Origin: Methanobacterium sp.
GTDB lineage: Archaea > Methanobacteriota > Methanobacteria > Methanobacteriales > Methanobacteriaceae
Reading direction: 5' to 3'
Assembly: GCA_020855015.1 (NCBI GenBank)
Contig: JAHKLP010000077.1
Span: forward strand, 1-52,575
Length of the DNA stretch: 52,575 bases
Numbering within the stretch: position 1 is the stretch's first letter; the number at the start of each line of letters is the position of its first letter. A program made the position numbers and the translations under genes. The notes below the pieces were generated by a model that worked only from the letters and a program-made list of their open reading frames with translations, did not search any database and had not been told where the DNA came from. Below are positions 9,789 to 21,148 of this stretch, in pieces.

Positions 9789-9930
9789 GTTGAATTAGCC
9801 CCTTAATATTTAATATCGATATATCATCAACAGTTAACATGGCGAAATAATAAACCCCGAATTATATATCTTTCATTCCAATTATGGGATTCATCTTGAC
9901 CATATTATGACCATGATAAATTACAATTCA

Positions 9931-9962
<32 letters not shown>

Positions 9963-10104
9963 AATTAATTTCTAGCCCACTGAAAAGCCTATGAAAAAAA
10001 AATCTTCCTAAAAACCCACGCAATAATTTAATATTTATTCAAAAATAACTGGATTTATTAGATATTTTAATATAATAATCATTGAAACATTGAAAGGTCC
10101 ATAT

Positions 10105-10137
10105 AAAAAAGAGACTATCTATTAAACGATCTTTTTT
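10105..10137 (-). terminator. Possible terminator of the DUF457 gene
   Basis: AAAAAAGA and TCTTTTTT form an eight-base inverted repeat with a 17-base loop, ending on the minus strand in a run of six T. It lies 30 bases after the stop of the upstream gene. A/T-only stems are weak, so this is tentative. Confidence 0.3.
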
Positions 10138-10166
10138 ATTAAATACAATATGATTAACATCGCTGG

Positions 10167-10868
10167 CTAAAAATAAGATCCAATGGAAAATAAAGAATTT
10201 AGTTCAGGATAAAAATTAAATAATAATACAAAAACTGCCCATATCACCAAAAAGAATGATCCTGCTAATTTTCCATAACTCCGTTTCCATAATGGTTCGA
10301 ATAGTTTAACACCATTTCCAGTGAAGAGGTCAAGAATCAAATGGCTTAAAGAACCTACAAATAATGCAGTGTAGATGTATAAAAAGTTAAAACTGGTTTC
10401 AGGCATCAAAAAGATTCCAACTGTAACCAGCAAAGCATATAAGATTAATAATCCCCTATTAAGGATCATGACCCCCATTATTATTGCTGTCAGGAAAATT
10501 GCCACCATGGAATCTACTTTAAAAAGAATTAAAAGACTTTGGAAGCTTAAAACAAAAACTGCTAGACAGAATGTAGTTAAACAGATGCCTGGAATTGAAT
10601 GAACAAATCCTCTGTGCTGGGCCAAAAAGAAGAAAAATGCAATGCTAATCAGTAAGATCCCTGGAAAGGGAGTCATTTTAAAAAATTGCAATAAAACAGC
10701 CAGAATTCCACCCAGAATGGCCATGATAAGTAGGTTTCTGTAACGAAAGCTGTTGTCCAGATCAACCATGGAGGCACCGATAACAGCCAGAGACAAATAA
10801 TATACATCTGGAAATAGGGGAAAAACCATTACAAGTGAGAATAAGATATGTTTTTTATAAGAAGACAT
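10167..10868 (-). CDS. DUF457 (YdjM-like) membrane metal-dependent hydrolase
   Basis: This 233-residue protein has about seven membrane helices. It carries the DUF457 marks: an Asp-rich site early (ASMVDLDNSF), QHRGFVHSIP near residue 84, and a later LSHLILDLFTGNGVKLFEP, giving conserved His and Asp residues at the membrane surface. The family is annotated as putative metal-dependent hydrolases, but no substrate is established for archaeal members. A second member of the family lies at 30765-31739. It stands alone on the minus strand. Confidence 0.8.
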   Translation of the reverse strand: MSSYKKHILFSLVMVFPLFPDVYYLSLAVIGASMVDLDNSFRYRNLLIMAILGGILAVLLQFFKMTPFPGILLISIAFFFFLAQHRGFVHSIPGICLTTFCLAVFVLSFQSLLILFKVDSMVAIFLTAIIMGVMILNRGLLILYALLVTVGIFLMPETSFNFLYIYTALFVGSLSHLILDLFTGNGVKLFEPLWKRSYGKLAGSFFLVIWAVFVLLFNFYPELNSLFSIGSYF

Positions 10869-10941
10869 AATATCAGTTCATTGATTAAGTTTCATCCCAT
10901 AAATAATTAAATTTTGAATATCAAGGAAAAGAATAGAAATA

Positions 10942-11658
10942 TTAAATAACTTTGAAATAACTCAGAAAAGACTTCATCTGTAGGAGAGATCTTTCAACAC
11001 TTCCCGAATCTACTTTGCCGTTTCTTGAAACAACTTCACAAGTTACTGCGGGTATTTGACTGATATTCAACTCATCTTCCAGGGCACCCCCATACAAGGT
11101 ACCTGCTTTTTTTTGTGATATGACCTTTGAAGATGTCTGACTTGTAATATGTTCGGCTATTTTAAAACTTTCATAACATGGCTCTTTAGAACAAAAAACA
11201 CTCTCCACTCCAGGATTACTCTGGGGCTGGGTGGAGTGGAAATCCGCTGCAGCCTCCACTTCTAATTTTTGAGCGGTTTTTAAGATGGTGTTAGATATAT
11301 ATCCTTCTTTAAATGTCTTTCTATTCATATCCCATCCCTGAAATCTTCTTGAATTTTTCATTGTGGCATAGGGAATGGCAATAGGCACCATAAATACCGT
11401 TCCTCTGATTTTTTTATTCTCAAGATGATCCAGGAGTTGGAAAAACGCCAGTTGAGGTGGAAGTTCATTTCCATGTATTCCTGCACATAGAAAAACACAA
11501 GGAGAACCTGACCCAAGTTTTAAAAGAGGAGTCCCTTTTTTTGCCACTTCAATTAAATATTTTCCAATTTCTCCAGAGACCAAACATTCCATGAACTTTT
11601 GGTTCAGAGTAATGTCTCCTCCAGTATCCTTTGCTATAGTTGAAATATCAACAGACAT
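10942..11658 (-). CDS. Succinylglutamate desuccinylase/aspartoacylase-like zinc hydrolase
   Basis: This 238-residue protein of the AstE/AspA branch of the M14 zinc carboxypeptidase fold shows the zinc ligands: GIHGNE (H62, E65) and ADFHST (H141). It also has the DMNR motif (110-113) that holds the substrate carboxylate. At 238 residues it is shorter than AstE or aspartoacylase (about 310-340) and lacks most of the C-terminal beta domain. The true substrate, probably an N-acyl amino acid or peptide-like amide, is unknown. It stands alone, 111 bases after the stop-strand neighbour's start region. Confidence 0.8.
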   Translation of the reverse strand: MSVDISTIAKDTGGDITLNQKFMECLVSGEIGKYLIEVAKKGTPLLKLGSGSPCVFLCAGIHGNELPPQLAFFQLLDHLENKKIRGTVFMVPIAIPYATMKNSRRFQGWDMNRKTFKEGYISNTILKTAQKLEVEAAADFHSTQPQSNPGVESVFCSKEPCYESFKIAEHITSQTSSKVISQKKAGTLYGGALEDELNISQIPAVTCEVVSRNGKVDSGSVERSLLQMKSFLSYFKVI

Positions 11659-11769
11659 ATCTTCACCATAGGCCCCGCACTGATTTAGTAATTGTATTTG
11701 AAGTTTTATGAACTCTCATTATGTTTTTTTTAATATGAGCTTAAATTCTTGTTAAAATCATATTTTATC

Positions 11770-12522
11770 CTATTGTGCTTGATAACCAACGGGATAAATG
11801 TAGAGAGGAGTTTCATTGGTGGGTAATTTTAAAATATTTATCATCTGATCATCATAGAAAGAACCGATGGCCACTGTTCCCAGTCCACGGGATACTGCTT
11901 CCAAATATATGTTCTCCCCAATATGGCCTGCTTCCATATTCACAAATCTAGTGCTTAAATTTTTATCAGGATATTTATCTTGCATCTTATGATAATTTCC
12001 AGTAACTACCAGGTTAATAGGGGCATCGTTAACCCATTTTTGTTGGTGTGCAGCTTGTGAAAGATTGTATCTTTGGTCACCCTTCACAATCATTTCTAAT
12101 GTATGATTAAACGGATTATAATGGTAGATTCCAGCTTCTAATTCCAGGACCCCATTATTACCTGCAACCAGATAGATCTCCATTGGAAAAACATGCCCTG
12201 CAGAAGGAGTGGATCTAAAATTCCTTTCAGGATCCGTTATGCCCTGAGCAGCCCATAACAGTTGTGAAACATCTTGCAAGCTAATGGGAGTTGCACTGAA
12301 TCTTCTAACTGAACGTCGATTTTGGATGGCCTGATCCACAGACATATTAGTTGAAATTTCTGCCTGAGGAAGATCTACTACTGATAAAATCTCCCTAGAC
12401 TGATTTATGGATTGATTATTAACTTCAACTGGCTGCATAAAAACTGAATATCCTATGTAAACTACTAAAAAGACCGAGAGCAGTATTATTGCTGCCAGGA
12501 CAAATTTGCTCTTTTGTTGCAT
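11770..12522 (-). CDS. Membrane-anchored SagB-type nitroreductase-fold oxidoreductase
   Basis: This 250-residue protein has an N-terminal membrane helix (about residues 7-28, FVLAAIILLSVFLVVYIGYS), a short linker, and a nitroreductase-fold domain. RRSVRRF (about 69-75), LLWAAQGI and the STPSAGHVFPMEIYLV segment are typical of SagB/ThcOx-type FMN oxidoreductases. SagB enzymes oxidise azolines in peptide natural products, but here no YcaO cyclodehydratase or precursor peptide is nearby, so another redox role is likely. The helix with basic N-terminal residues suggests the catalytic domain faces outside. An adjacent GGAG supports the ATG. Confidence 0.82.
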   Translation of the reverse strand: MQQKSKFVLAAIILLSVFLVVYIGYSVFMQPVEVNNQSINQSREILSVVDLPQAEISTNMSVDQAIQNRRSVRRFSATPISLQDVSQLLWAAQGITDPERNFRSTPSAGHVFPMEIYLVAGNNGVLELEAGIYHYNPFNHTLEMIVKGDQRYNLSQAAHQQKWVNDAPINLVVTGNYHKMQDKYPDKNLSTRFVNMEAGHIGENIYLEAVSRGLGTVAIGSFYDDQMINILKLPTNETPLYIYPVGYQAQ

Positions 12523-12663
12523 TGCCTACTCCATAACAAGATCTTTAAATTTCCATGACAATTACTTTTAAAAAACTTTAATACTCCATAGATATATTAA
12601 ATTATCCTAAGTGAAGAATTTTATTAAGGAATTTATTAAGGAATCTGAAGAATTAATTAAAAG

Positions 12664-12671
12664 TTATATTA
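12664..12671 (+). promoter_or_regulatory. TATA box of the small membrane protein pair
   Basis: TTATATTA is centred about 29 bases before the ATG at 12697, the spacing expected when transcription starts at or next to the start codon. No ribosome binding site is visible before that ATG, which also points to a leaderless message. Confidence 0.4.
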
Positions 12672-12696
12672 AGAAAAAGTTCATTCCCGGATTATT

Positions 12697-13044
12697 ATGA
12701 TATATGACTTTATTACCATATCGCTTCTGTTGATATTAGCTTATTGTGGTAGTTACGCCCTTTACCGTGAGAATTTTATTAAAAAGGCTGTTCACATACG
12801 TTTATGGAACATATTGATTCTTTTTACATTTTTAGTGTCTTCTGGTGTTGGTTTAGTACTTTTATGCCTTGTTGAGTACGGTTTAGTTCTGCCTATTAAT
12901 CAGAGTTTACTATACTGGCACATCGAGTTTGGCATAGCCATGTTCTGGATTGCCCTTTTCCATATGCACTCCTACTGGAAATCATCCAAGGGAAAAAATT
13001 CCCTGAATCCCTCAAAGAGAATGGAAAGGGGGAAAATTAATTGA
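12697..13044 (+). CDS. Small three-helix membrane protein, possible b-type cytochrome
   Basis: This 115-residue protein has three hydrophobic helices (about 5-24, 36-62 and 72-92). Its histidines are at positions that suit heme: H33 in AVHIRLWN, H75 in LLYWHIEFG and H89/H91 in LFHMHSYWK. H75 and H89 are 14 residues apart on the last helix. The next gene encodes a longer paralogue with the same His pattern, and the two overlap by four bases. I do not recognise a named family; a membrane heme or quinone role is an inference from the pattern. The message may be leaderless. Confidence 0.6.
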   Translation: MIYDFITISLLLILAYCGSYALYRENFIKKAVHIRLWNILILFTFLVSSGVGLVLLCLVEYGLVLPINQSLLYWHIEFGIAMFWIALFHMHSYWKSSKGKNSLNPSKRMERGKIN

Positions 13045-13640
13045 AAAAAATATATGTAGTCCTTTTGATTGTTTTTTTAACGCCAATCGCCGTTTATGCT
13101 TGGAATGACTGCCCTTATGGACTCATAGACGATCCATTCCCTGGACAGTGCCCACGATATGAAGATACAAATCAGGATAATATTTGTGACCATTCCCAAT
13201 CCCCTTCTGGATCATCTGATAATAAAAATAACTCAACAAACGGACATAGAAAGCAAAATCACGGAAATGATAAAGAAACAAGTAATGTTAACTCTTCTAA
13301 TATTCAAATAGCTAAATCTGTTCCAGGTGAAAGTTATTATCTGGTTCCACTGGCCATCACTACCATGATCATCTATCTGGTTACTTACCTTCTTTATTTA
13401 GAAAACCAATTAAGGAGGCATGTTTTCTATAAAATCTGGAACTATGTCCTTATAATCAGCTTTTTGGTAACTGGAGTTACCGGTTTAATCATGATGATAA
13501 TCATCAATTATGGCATTAGATCTTCATGGAATCTGACCATTGATTTCTGGCATGCTGAATTTGCCATTATAATGGCTACCAGCACCTTATTCCACTTTCA
13601 TCTATACTGGAAGCAGGTTAAAAAAATTTTCAAAGGTTAA
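13041..13640 (+). CDS. Membrane protein with Cys/Asp-rich outer domain and cytochrome-b-like helices
   Basis: This 199-residue protein starts with TTG at 13041, overlapping the upstream stop. Residues 1-20 are a signal peptide (MKKIYVVLLIVFLTPIAVYA). Next comes a small domain, CPYGLIDDPFPGQCPRYEDT then NQDNICDHSQ, with three Cys (C24, C37, C49) and an Asp/Asn pattern suited to calcium. A Ser/Asn/His-rich linker follows (about 52-95). Then come three helices with H127, H171 and H185/H187, matching the paralogue before it (FWHAEF, LFHFHLYWK). It is probably an exported redox or metal-binding membrane protein; the function is unknown. Confidence 0.6.
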   Translation: MKKIYVVLLIVFLTPIAVYAWNDCPYGLIDDPFPGQCPRYEDTNQDNICDHSQSPSGSSDNKNNSTNGHRKQNHGNDKETSNVNSSNIQIAKSVPGESYYLVPLAITTMIIYLVTYLLYLENQLRRHVFYKIWNYVLIISFLVTGVTGLIMMIIINYGIRSSWNLTIDFWHAEFAIIMATSTLFHFHLYWKQVKKIFKG

Positions 13641-13842
13641 CCTAATAAATATTTTTTATCCTTTAAAGAATCAATTTTTTAAAAAATTATTTAATAAATA
13701 ATGAATTTGTAATCATGATCTGGAAAATACCATAACTACAATTGTTATAAAGTTTTTTATATGCCTGCCATCATAACTTAATCAGTATTTATTCTAACTC
13801 TAAATTATATCAATGAGAAAGAAGAATTAAGGAGATTTAAAA

Positions 13843-15021
13843 ATGGAAAAAGTTGTTCTGGCGTTCAGCGGTGGGTTGGACACCTCAGTATGTATAAAAT
13901 TACTTGAAGAAGAATATGACAAAGAAGTTATAACTGCTTGTGTCGATGTTGGACAGCCTGAGGATGAAATAACAAGGCCAACAAAATTAGCAAGTGAAAT
14001 GGGGCTTGAACATTATACTATAAACGCTAAAGATGAATTTACACGTGAATTTATTTTCCGAGCAATCAAAGCCAACGCTGTTTATGAGGGCTATCCACTT
14101 TCTACTGCACTGGCCAGGCCACTTATCGCCATGAAGATTGTTGAACTAGCTGAAAAGGTTGGTGCAACTGCTATAGCACATGGATGTACTGGTAAAGGAA
14201 ATGATCAATTTCGTTTTGAGTCCATTATTCGATCTTACTCTAATAGTGATGTTATCGCCCCAATAAGGGATTTAAACTTAACCCGAACTGAAGAAGTTGA
14301 CTATGCAAAATCCCATGGAATTCCACTCCCCTCAGATAAGCTTTACAGTATTGATGAGAATTTGTGGGGCCGTTCCATAGAGGGAGACGTTCTGGAAGAT
14401 CCCATGATGGAAACCCCTGAAGAAGCTTTTAGTTGGACCCGTTCCACAGAAGATGCTCCTGATGAAGCTGAAATTATTGAAATATCCTTTGAAGAAGGAG
14501 TTCCTACGGAAATTAACGAAGAGCTCATGGGTCCTCTTGATATCATCCGACAGTGTAATGAACTTGCAGGTATGCATGGGATTGGCCGGGTTGACATTAT
14601 GGAGGACCGTATTATTGGCCTGAAATCAAGGGAAAACTATGAAACACCCGGAGCTTGCCTTTTAATTGTAGCTCACCGTGCACTGGAACAACTGGTCTTA
14701 ACCCGAGAAGAGTTGAAGTTCTCCGAAATTGTGTCACAAACCTATTCCGAACTGGTTTATAATGGATTATGGCATGAACCATTAAGAGAAGACTTGGATC
14801 AGCTTATAGATAATATGCAGGGCCGAGTTTCGGGAACTGTACGTTTAAAACTGCACAAAGGCAGTATGCACATTTTAGGAAGAAAATCGCCCTTCAGCCT
14901 ATATCAGGAGGAAGCTGTATCCTTTGAAGATAAAGAGATGGACCAAAGAGAAATGGCAGGTATGGTTAAAAACTATGGCATTCAAGCTGCCTGTTATCAG
15001 GATATATGCCGTAGAAAATAG
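13843..15021 (+). CDS. argG: Argininosuccinate synthase
   Basis: This 392-residue enzyme joins citrulline and aspartate using ATP, the step before ArgH in arginine synthesis. The N-terminal AFSGGLDTSV (residues 8-17) is the PP-loop ATP site. GHGCTGKGNDQ-type sequence (AHGCTGKGNDQFRFE) and the SPF-x-LY motif near the C-terminus (KSPFSLYQ) are both present. The length is normal for the family. An AAGGAGAT ribosome binding site is seven bases before the ATG. It appears to be monocistronic, or to run on into the small gene 63 bases downstream. Confidence 0.96.
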   Translation: MEKVVLAFSGGLDTSVCIKLLEEEYDKEVITACVDVGQPEDEITRPTKLASEMGLEHYTINAKDEFTREFIFRAIKANAVYEGYPLSTALARPLIAMKIVELAEKVGATAIAHGCTGKGNDQFRFESIIRSYSNSDVIAPIRDLNLTRTEEVDYAKSHGIPLPSDKLYSIDENLWGRSIEGDVLEDPMMETPEEAFSWTRSTEDAPDEAEIIEISFEEGVPTEINEELMGPLDIIRQCNELAGMHGIGRVDIMEDRIIGLKSRENYETPGACLLIVAHRALEQLVLTREELKFSEIVSQTYSELVYNGLWHEPLREDLDQLIDNMQGRVSGTVRLKLHKGSMHILGRKSPFSLYQEEAVSFEDKEMDQREMAGMVKNYGIQAACYQDICRRK

Positions 15022-15084
15022 TTAACCAACCTATTAGAGAATTAAAGTCCATCAAGATAGTTCTAGATAACTCGAGGAATACTC

Positions 15085-15345
15085 ATGGAAATCCTGACTG
15101 TAGCAATTATTGTCATTGTTCTAGTGGTTTTAGGAGTCTTTGGCATCGGACTTCTTTTGAAACTGGGAAAAGTTGCTCTTAGCATTCTATTACACATGCT
15201 GGCAGGATGGATATTCCTTTTTATCTGGAACATACTGCCCTTTTTCAAGATTCCCATCAACATATTATCCGTTTTGGTTGCTGGTTTTGGAGGGATAATT
15301 GGAGTGGGAGTGCTTATCCTAGCCAAAGCACTGGGTTTCTATTAA
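15085..15345 (+). CDS. BofA-like small membrane protein
   Basis: This 86-residue protein has two or three hydrophobic helices. The ending, FKIPINILSVLVAGFGGIIG and then a last helix, fits the BofA family (P-I-N ... G-x-x-G-x-x-L). In Bacillus, BofA inhibits the intramembrane protease that processes sigma K; archaea have no sigma K, so the role here must differ, perhaps control of a site-2 protease. A GAGGA ribosome binding site precedes the ATG. It sits between argG and the TetR gene, all on the same strand. Confidence 0.65.
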   Translation: MEILTVAIIVIVLVVLGVFGIGLLLKLGKVALSILLHMLAGWIFLFIWNILPFFKIPINILSVLVAGFGGIIGVGVLILAKALGFY

Positions 15346-15427
15346 TATAATATTCTTTTTGATAATAGATTATTTAGAATTCACTTTCAAATTCATTTTT
15401 CAAAATATTATCATAGCATATAACTAA

Positions 15428-15440
15428 AACTAACTGTTAC
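15428..15440 (+). promoter_or_regulatory. Operator-like element upstream of tetR, matching the mrt promoter
   Basis: The sequence AACTAACTGTTAC differs at two positions, one of them central, from AACTAACCGTTAG at 16513-16525 in front of mrtB. It contains TAAC-T-GTTA, an inverted repeat with a one-base centre. It lies just after a TATA-like CATATAAC (15417-15424). The position between TATA box and expected start suits a repressor site. Confidence 0.5.
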
Positions 15441-15473
15441 ATAACAATAAACCATAGTAATACTATAATTATA

Positions 15474-15488
15474 GGTTAGATATTAACC
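15474..15488 (+). promoter_or_regulatory. GGTTA-N5-TAACC inverted repeat before tetR
   Basis: GGTTA GATAT TAACC is a perfect five-base inverted repeat with a five-base spacer, ending 18 bases before the tetR ATG. The same arms and spacer length occur in front of mrtB (16506-16520). This is a likely second binding site for the TetR protein. Confidence 0.45.
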
Positions 15489-15506
15489 ATTGTAGGGGTT
15501 AAGGCA

Positions 15507-16235
15507 ATGTCTATTAGAGATCGGAGGAAAAGAGAAAAGGAACAAAGAAGGAACGATATCATTAATGCCGCTGAAAAATTATTCTTTGCCAGGGTGTATG
15601 ATGATGTTTCCATGAATGACATCGCCAATGAAGTTGAACTGAGTAAAGCAACTCTTTACCTCTACTTTAATAACAAAGAAGAACTTTTTTTATCCACTGT
15701 TCTGCGTGGTACATTAATTCTGAATTCAACCATTAAAAACGAAGTTCAAAAGTCAAAAACTGGAATTGAAAAAGTTTCAGCATTTAGAAAGGCTTACCAC
15801 AATTTTACACAGAACTATCCAGATTATCTGCGGATTTATAAATATTTCCAATCGGGAAGATTTGATATAAAGAAAATAATCGATGAAGAATATATAAATG
15901 ACGTTATAAGCGAAATCAATGGAGATCTAAGATTTAAAAAAGATCATGATGGGGAAAATATTGCTGATGCCAATCTAAAAAGAATCATGGAATTGCGTTC
16001 AGAAAGATTAATAATCATGTGTAATTCCATTCAAACAGGTATAGATGATGGTACCATTCGTCCTGAAATTGACCCTGTTGAAGCGGCTGTTTTATTATCA
16101 TCAATTTCTAAGAAAATGTCAGATATTCCACCAGATCATGAAAAAATCCTTGAAAGCCGAGGAATTGATCATGAAAAATTCATAGTAGATGTTGAAAAAT
16201 TCATAAAATACATGATAATGAATTATTCTGAATAA
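15507..16235 (+). CDS. TetR/AcrR-family transcriptional regulator, candidate regulator of mrt
   Basis: This 242-residue protein has an N-terminal TetR helix-turn-helix domain (about residues 17-63; VSMNDIANEVELSKATLYLY holds the recognition helix). A long helical domain for a ligand and dimer contacts follows; it is not conserved enough to name the ligand. It sits 492 bases upstream of mrtB on the same strand and shares two operator-like elements with the mrt promoter. TetR proteins mostly repress, and release DNA on binding a small molecule. Control of itself and of mrtBDGA is inferred from those shared sites. Confidence 0.85.
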   Translation: MSIRDRRKREKEQRRNDIINAAEKLFFARVYDDVSMNDIANEVELSKATLYLYFNNKEELFLSTVLRGTLILNSTIKNEVQKSKTGIEKVSAFRKAYHNFTQNYPDYLRIYKYFQSGRFDIKKIIDEEYINDVISEINGDLRFKKDHDGENIADANLKRIMELRSERLIIMCNSIQTGIDDGTIRPEIDPVEAAVLLSSISKKMSDIPPDHEKILESRGIDHEKFIVDVEKFIKYMIMNYSE

Positions 16236-16487
16236 TTAGATATTATTTTATTAAATTTGCTGTTAAACCATCATTTAGAGAAAGATAATTTTGATCTTCT
16301 TCTTAGATTTATGTTTGAATAGGAATCCATAAAATTAATATTTTATATCAATTATTTGTCTTTGAATCTTATTTTATTAATTAATATTGATTATTGTGAC
16401 ATATTGAATCTTTATATTGATTTTGCCCGATTAGTCCATTTTAAGGTTTACCTTATATACTTTTTGAAAAAAACCAAACCGAAACTA

Positions 16488-16495
16488 TTATAAAG
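16488..16495 (+). promoter_or_regulatory. Probable TATA box of mrtBDGA
   Basis: TTATAAAG is preceded by a purine-rich BRE-like GAAACTA. Transcription would start near 16515, inside the operator-like palindrome. An alternative TATA lies 36 bases upstream. Confidence 0.45.
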
Positions 16496-16505
16496 TTCTA
16501 CTACT

Positions 16506-16528
16506 GGTTACTAACTAACCGTTAGTAA
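16506..16528 (+). promoter_or_regulatory. Overlapping inverted repeats at the mrt start site, likely TetR operator
   Basis: Three nested palindromes share these bases: GGTTA-CTAAC-TAACC (16506-16520), TTACTAAC-TAACC-GTTAGTAA (16508-16528) and ACTAAC-C-GTTAGT (16514-16526). All arms are perfect. Elements of the same sequence occur in front of the upstream tetR gene. A protein bound here would cover the expected transcription start. Confidence 0.55.
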
Positions 16529-16663
16529 TTAAATAATTATTGGTTATTTTGTCACTAAAGGTAATAATATCACTCATAGTTACAATATTTTTCCATTGAT
16601 CTGGCATGAAAGAAGGACAATAATCCAGATCATCTCCCCTATCAAGTTCCCCCCTACAGATTC

Positions 16664-16688
16664 GAAGGGAGACTATTCTAGTCTCTTC
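16664..16688 (+). promoter_or_regulatory. Hairpin in the mrt leader
   Basis: GAGACT (16669-16674) and AGTCTC (16680-16685) pair around a five-base loop, and flanking GAAG/CTTC can extend the stem with a bulge. It lies about 40 bases before the mrtB start. It may affect message stability or translation; there is no T-run, so it is not a terminator. Confidence 0.3.
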
Positions 16689-16727
16689 TTCAAACCCTAT
16701 TTAAAAAATTAAAGAGGTGCAAACGTT

Positions 16728-18059
<1,332 letters not shown>

Positions 18060-18078
18060 GTATGTTCAGGTGATCAAG

Positions 18079-18567
18079 ATGGAACCAATCAAGGCTATTG
18101 ATGTGAGAATATTCCCTCACCGACGCCTGAAACCAAAAACCACTGAGAAAATTCTCAATGAGTTATTGGACCTGGAAGGAGTCCTTAGATTCCTAGTGAA
18201 CGGTGAATCCCTTCCTAAAATTGTAGGATACGGTCCTGCACGGGGAACCAGTGTTAACCATCCTGATAGAAAGATCATAACTGTAAAAGGAAAAAAAATT
18301 GAACTTTTAGTTTCTGTTGGAGAAATAGTAGTCAGTATAAAACAAGAAAATCTGGAAGAATTCGTTACCAAAACAAAAACCATTCTTGAAGAGACCTTAA
18401 ATTTTGGTTTTGATGTAAGAGTAGGTGTTTTCACCAGAACAAAGACTACTGTATCAGATTATTTGAAATTAGGTTATGGTATTGAAGATAACTTCGATCC
18501 CAGCCTGGTAGGAATAGTTGATCCTAAGACAAAATCTAAAGAAACTGTGAAGTTAATAGGTGATTAA
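18079..18567 (+). CDS. mrtD: Methyl-coenzyme M reductase operon protein D
   Basis: This 162-residue soluble protein of the McrD family is encoded between the beta and gamma genes but is not a subunit of the mature enzyme. McrD binds MCR and is thought to help assemble or activate it. An in-frame GTG at 18070 is part of the ribosome binding site (AGGTGATC), so the ATG at 18079 (MEPIKAIDVRIFPHRRLKP) is the better start. FDVRVGVFTRTKTTVSDYLK is a conserved C-terminal segment. It begins 19 bases after mrtB. Confidence 0.93.
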   Translation: MEPIKAIDVRIFPHRRLKPKTTEKILNELLDLEGVLRFLVNGESLPKIVGYGPARGTSVNHPDRKIITVKGKKIELLVSVGEIVVSIKQENLEEFVTKTKTILEETLNFGFDVRVGVFTRTKTTVSDYLKLGYGIEDNFDPSLVGIVDPKTKSKETVKLIGD

Positions 18568-18569
18568 TT

Positions 18570-21019
<2,450 letters not shown>

Positions 21020-21036
21020 GAATGTAATTAAAATAG

Positions 21037-21078
21037 AATGTGGATATAAGAATAAATCCACATTTTCTTTATTTTTTT
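21037..21078 (+). terminator. Terminator of the mrt operon
   Basis: AATGTGGAT (21037-21045) and ATCCACATT (21056-21064) form a perfect nine-base stem with a 10-base loop, followed by TTCTTTATTTTTTT. It starts 18 bases after the mrtA stop. It also lies just beyond the 3' end of the convergent nnr gene. Confidence 0.8.
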
Positions 21079-21148
21079 AATCCAAACACTTTTAAAATCT
21101 TTGACTACTAATTTGTTTTCTAAAAACTAATATTAACCAAAACGGTGA

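Larger units (their letters stand above)
16236..16727 (+). other. Intergenic region with mrt promoter and long leader
   Basis: These 492 bases have no plausible gene. From left to right there is an AT-rich stretch, a possible TATA box CTTATATAC (16452-16460), the better-placed TATA TTATAAAG (16488-16495), overlapping operator-like repeats (16506-16528), and about 200 bases of likely untranslated leader with a hairpin at 16664-16688. The ribosome binding site GAGGTG is nine bases before the mrtB ATG. Confidence 0.6.
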
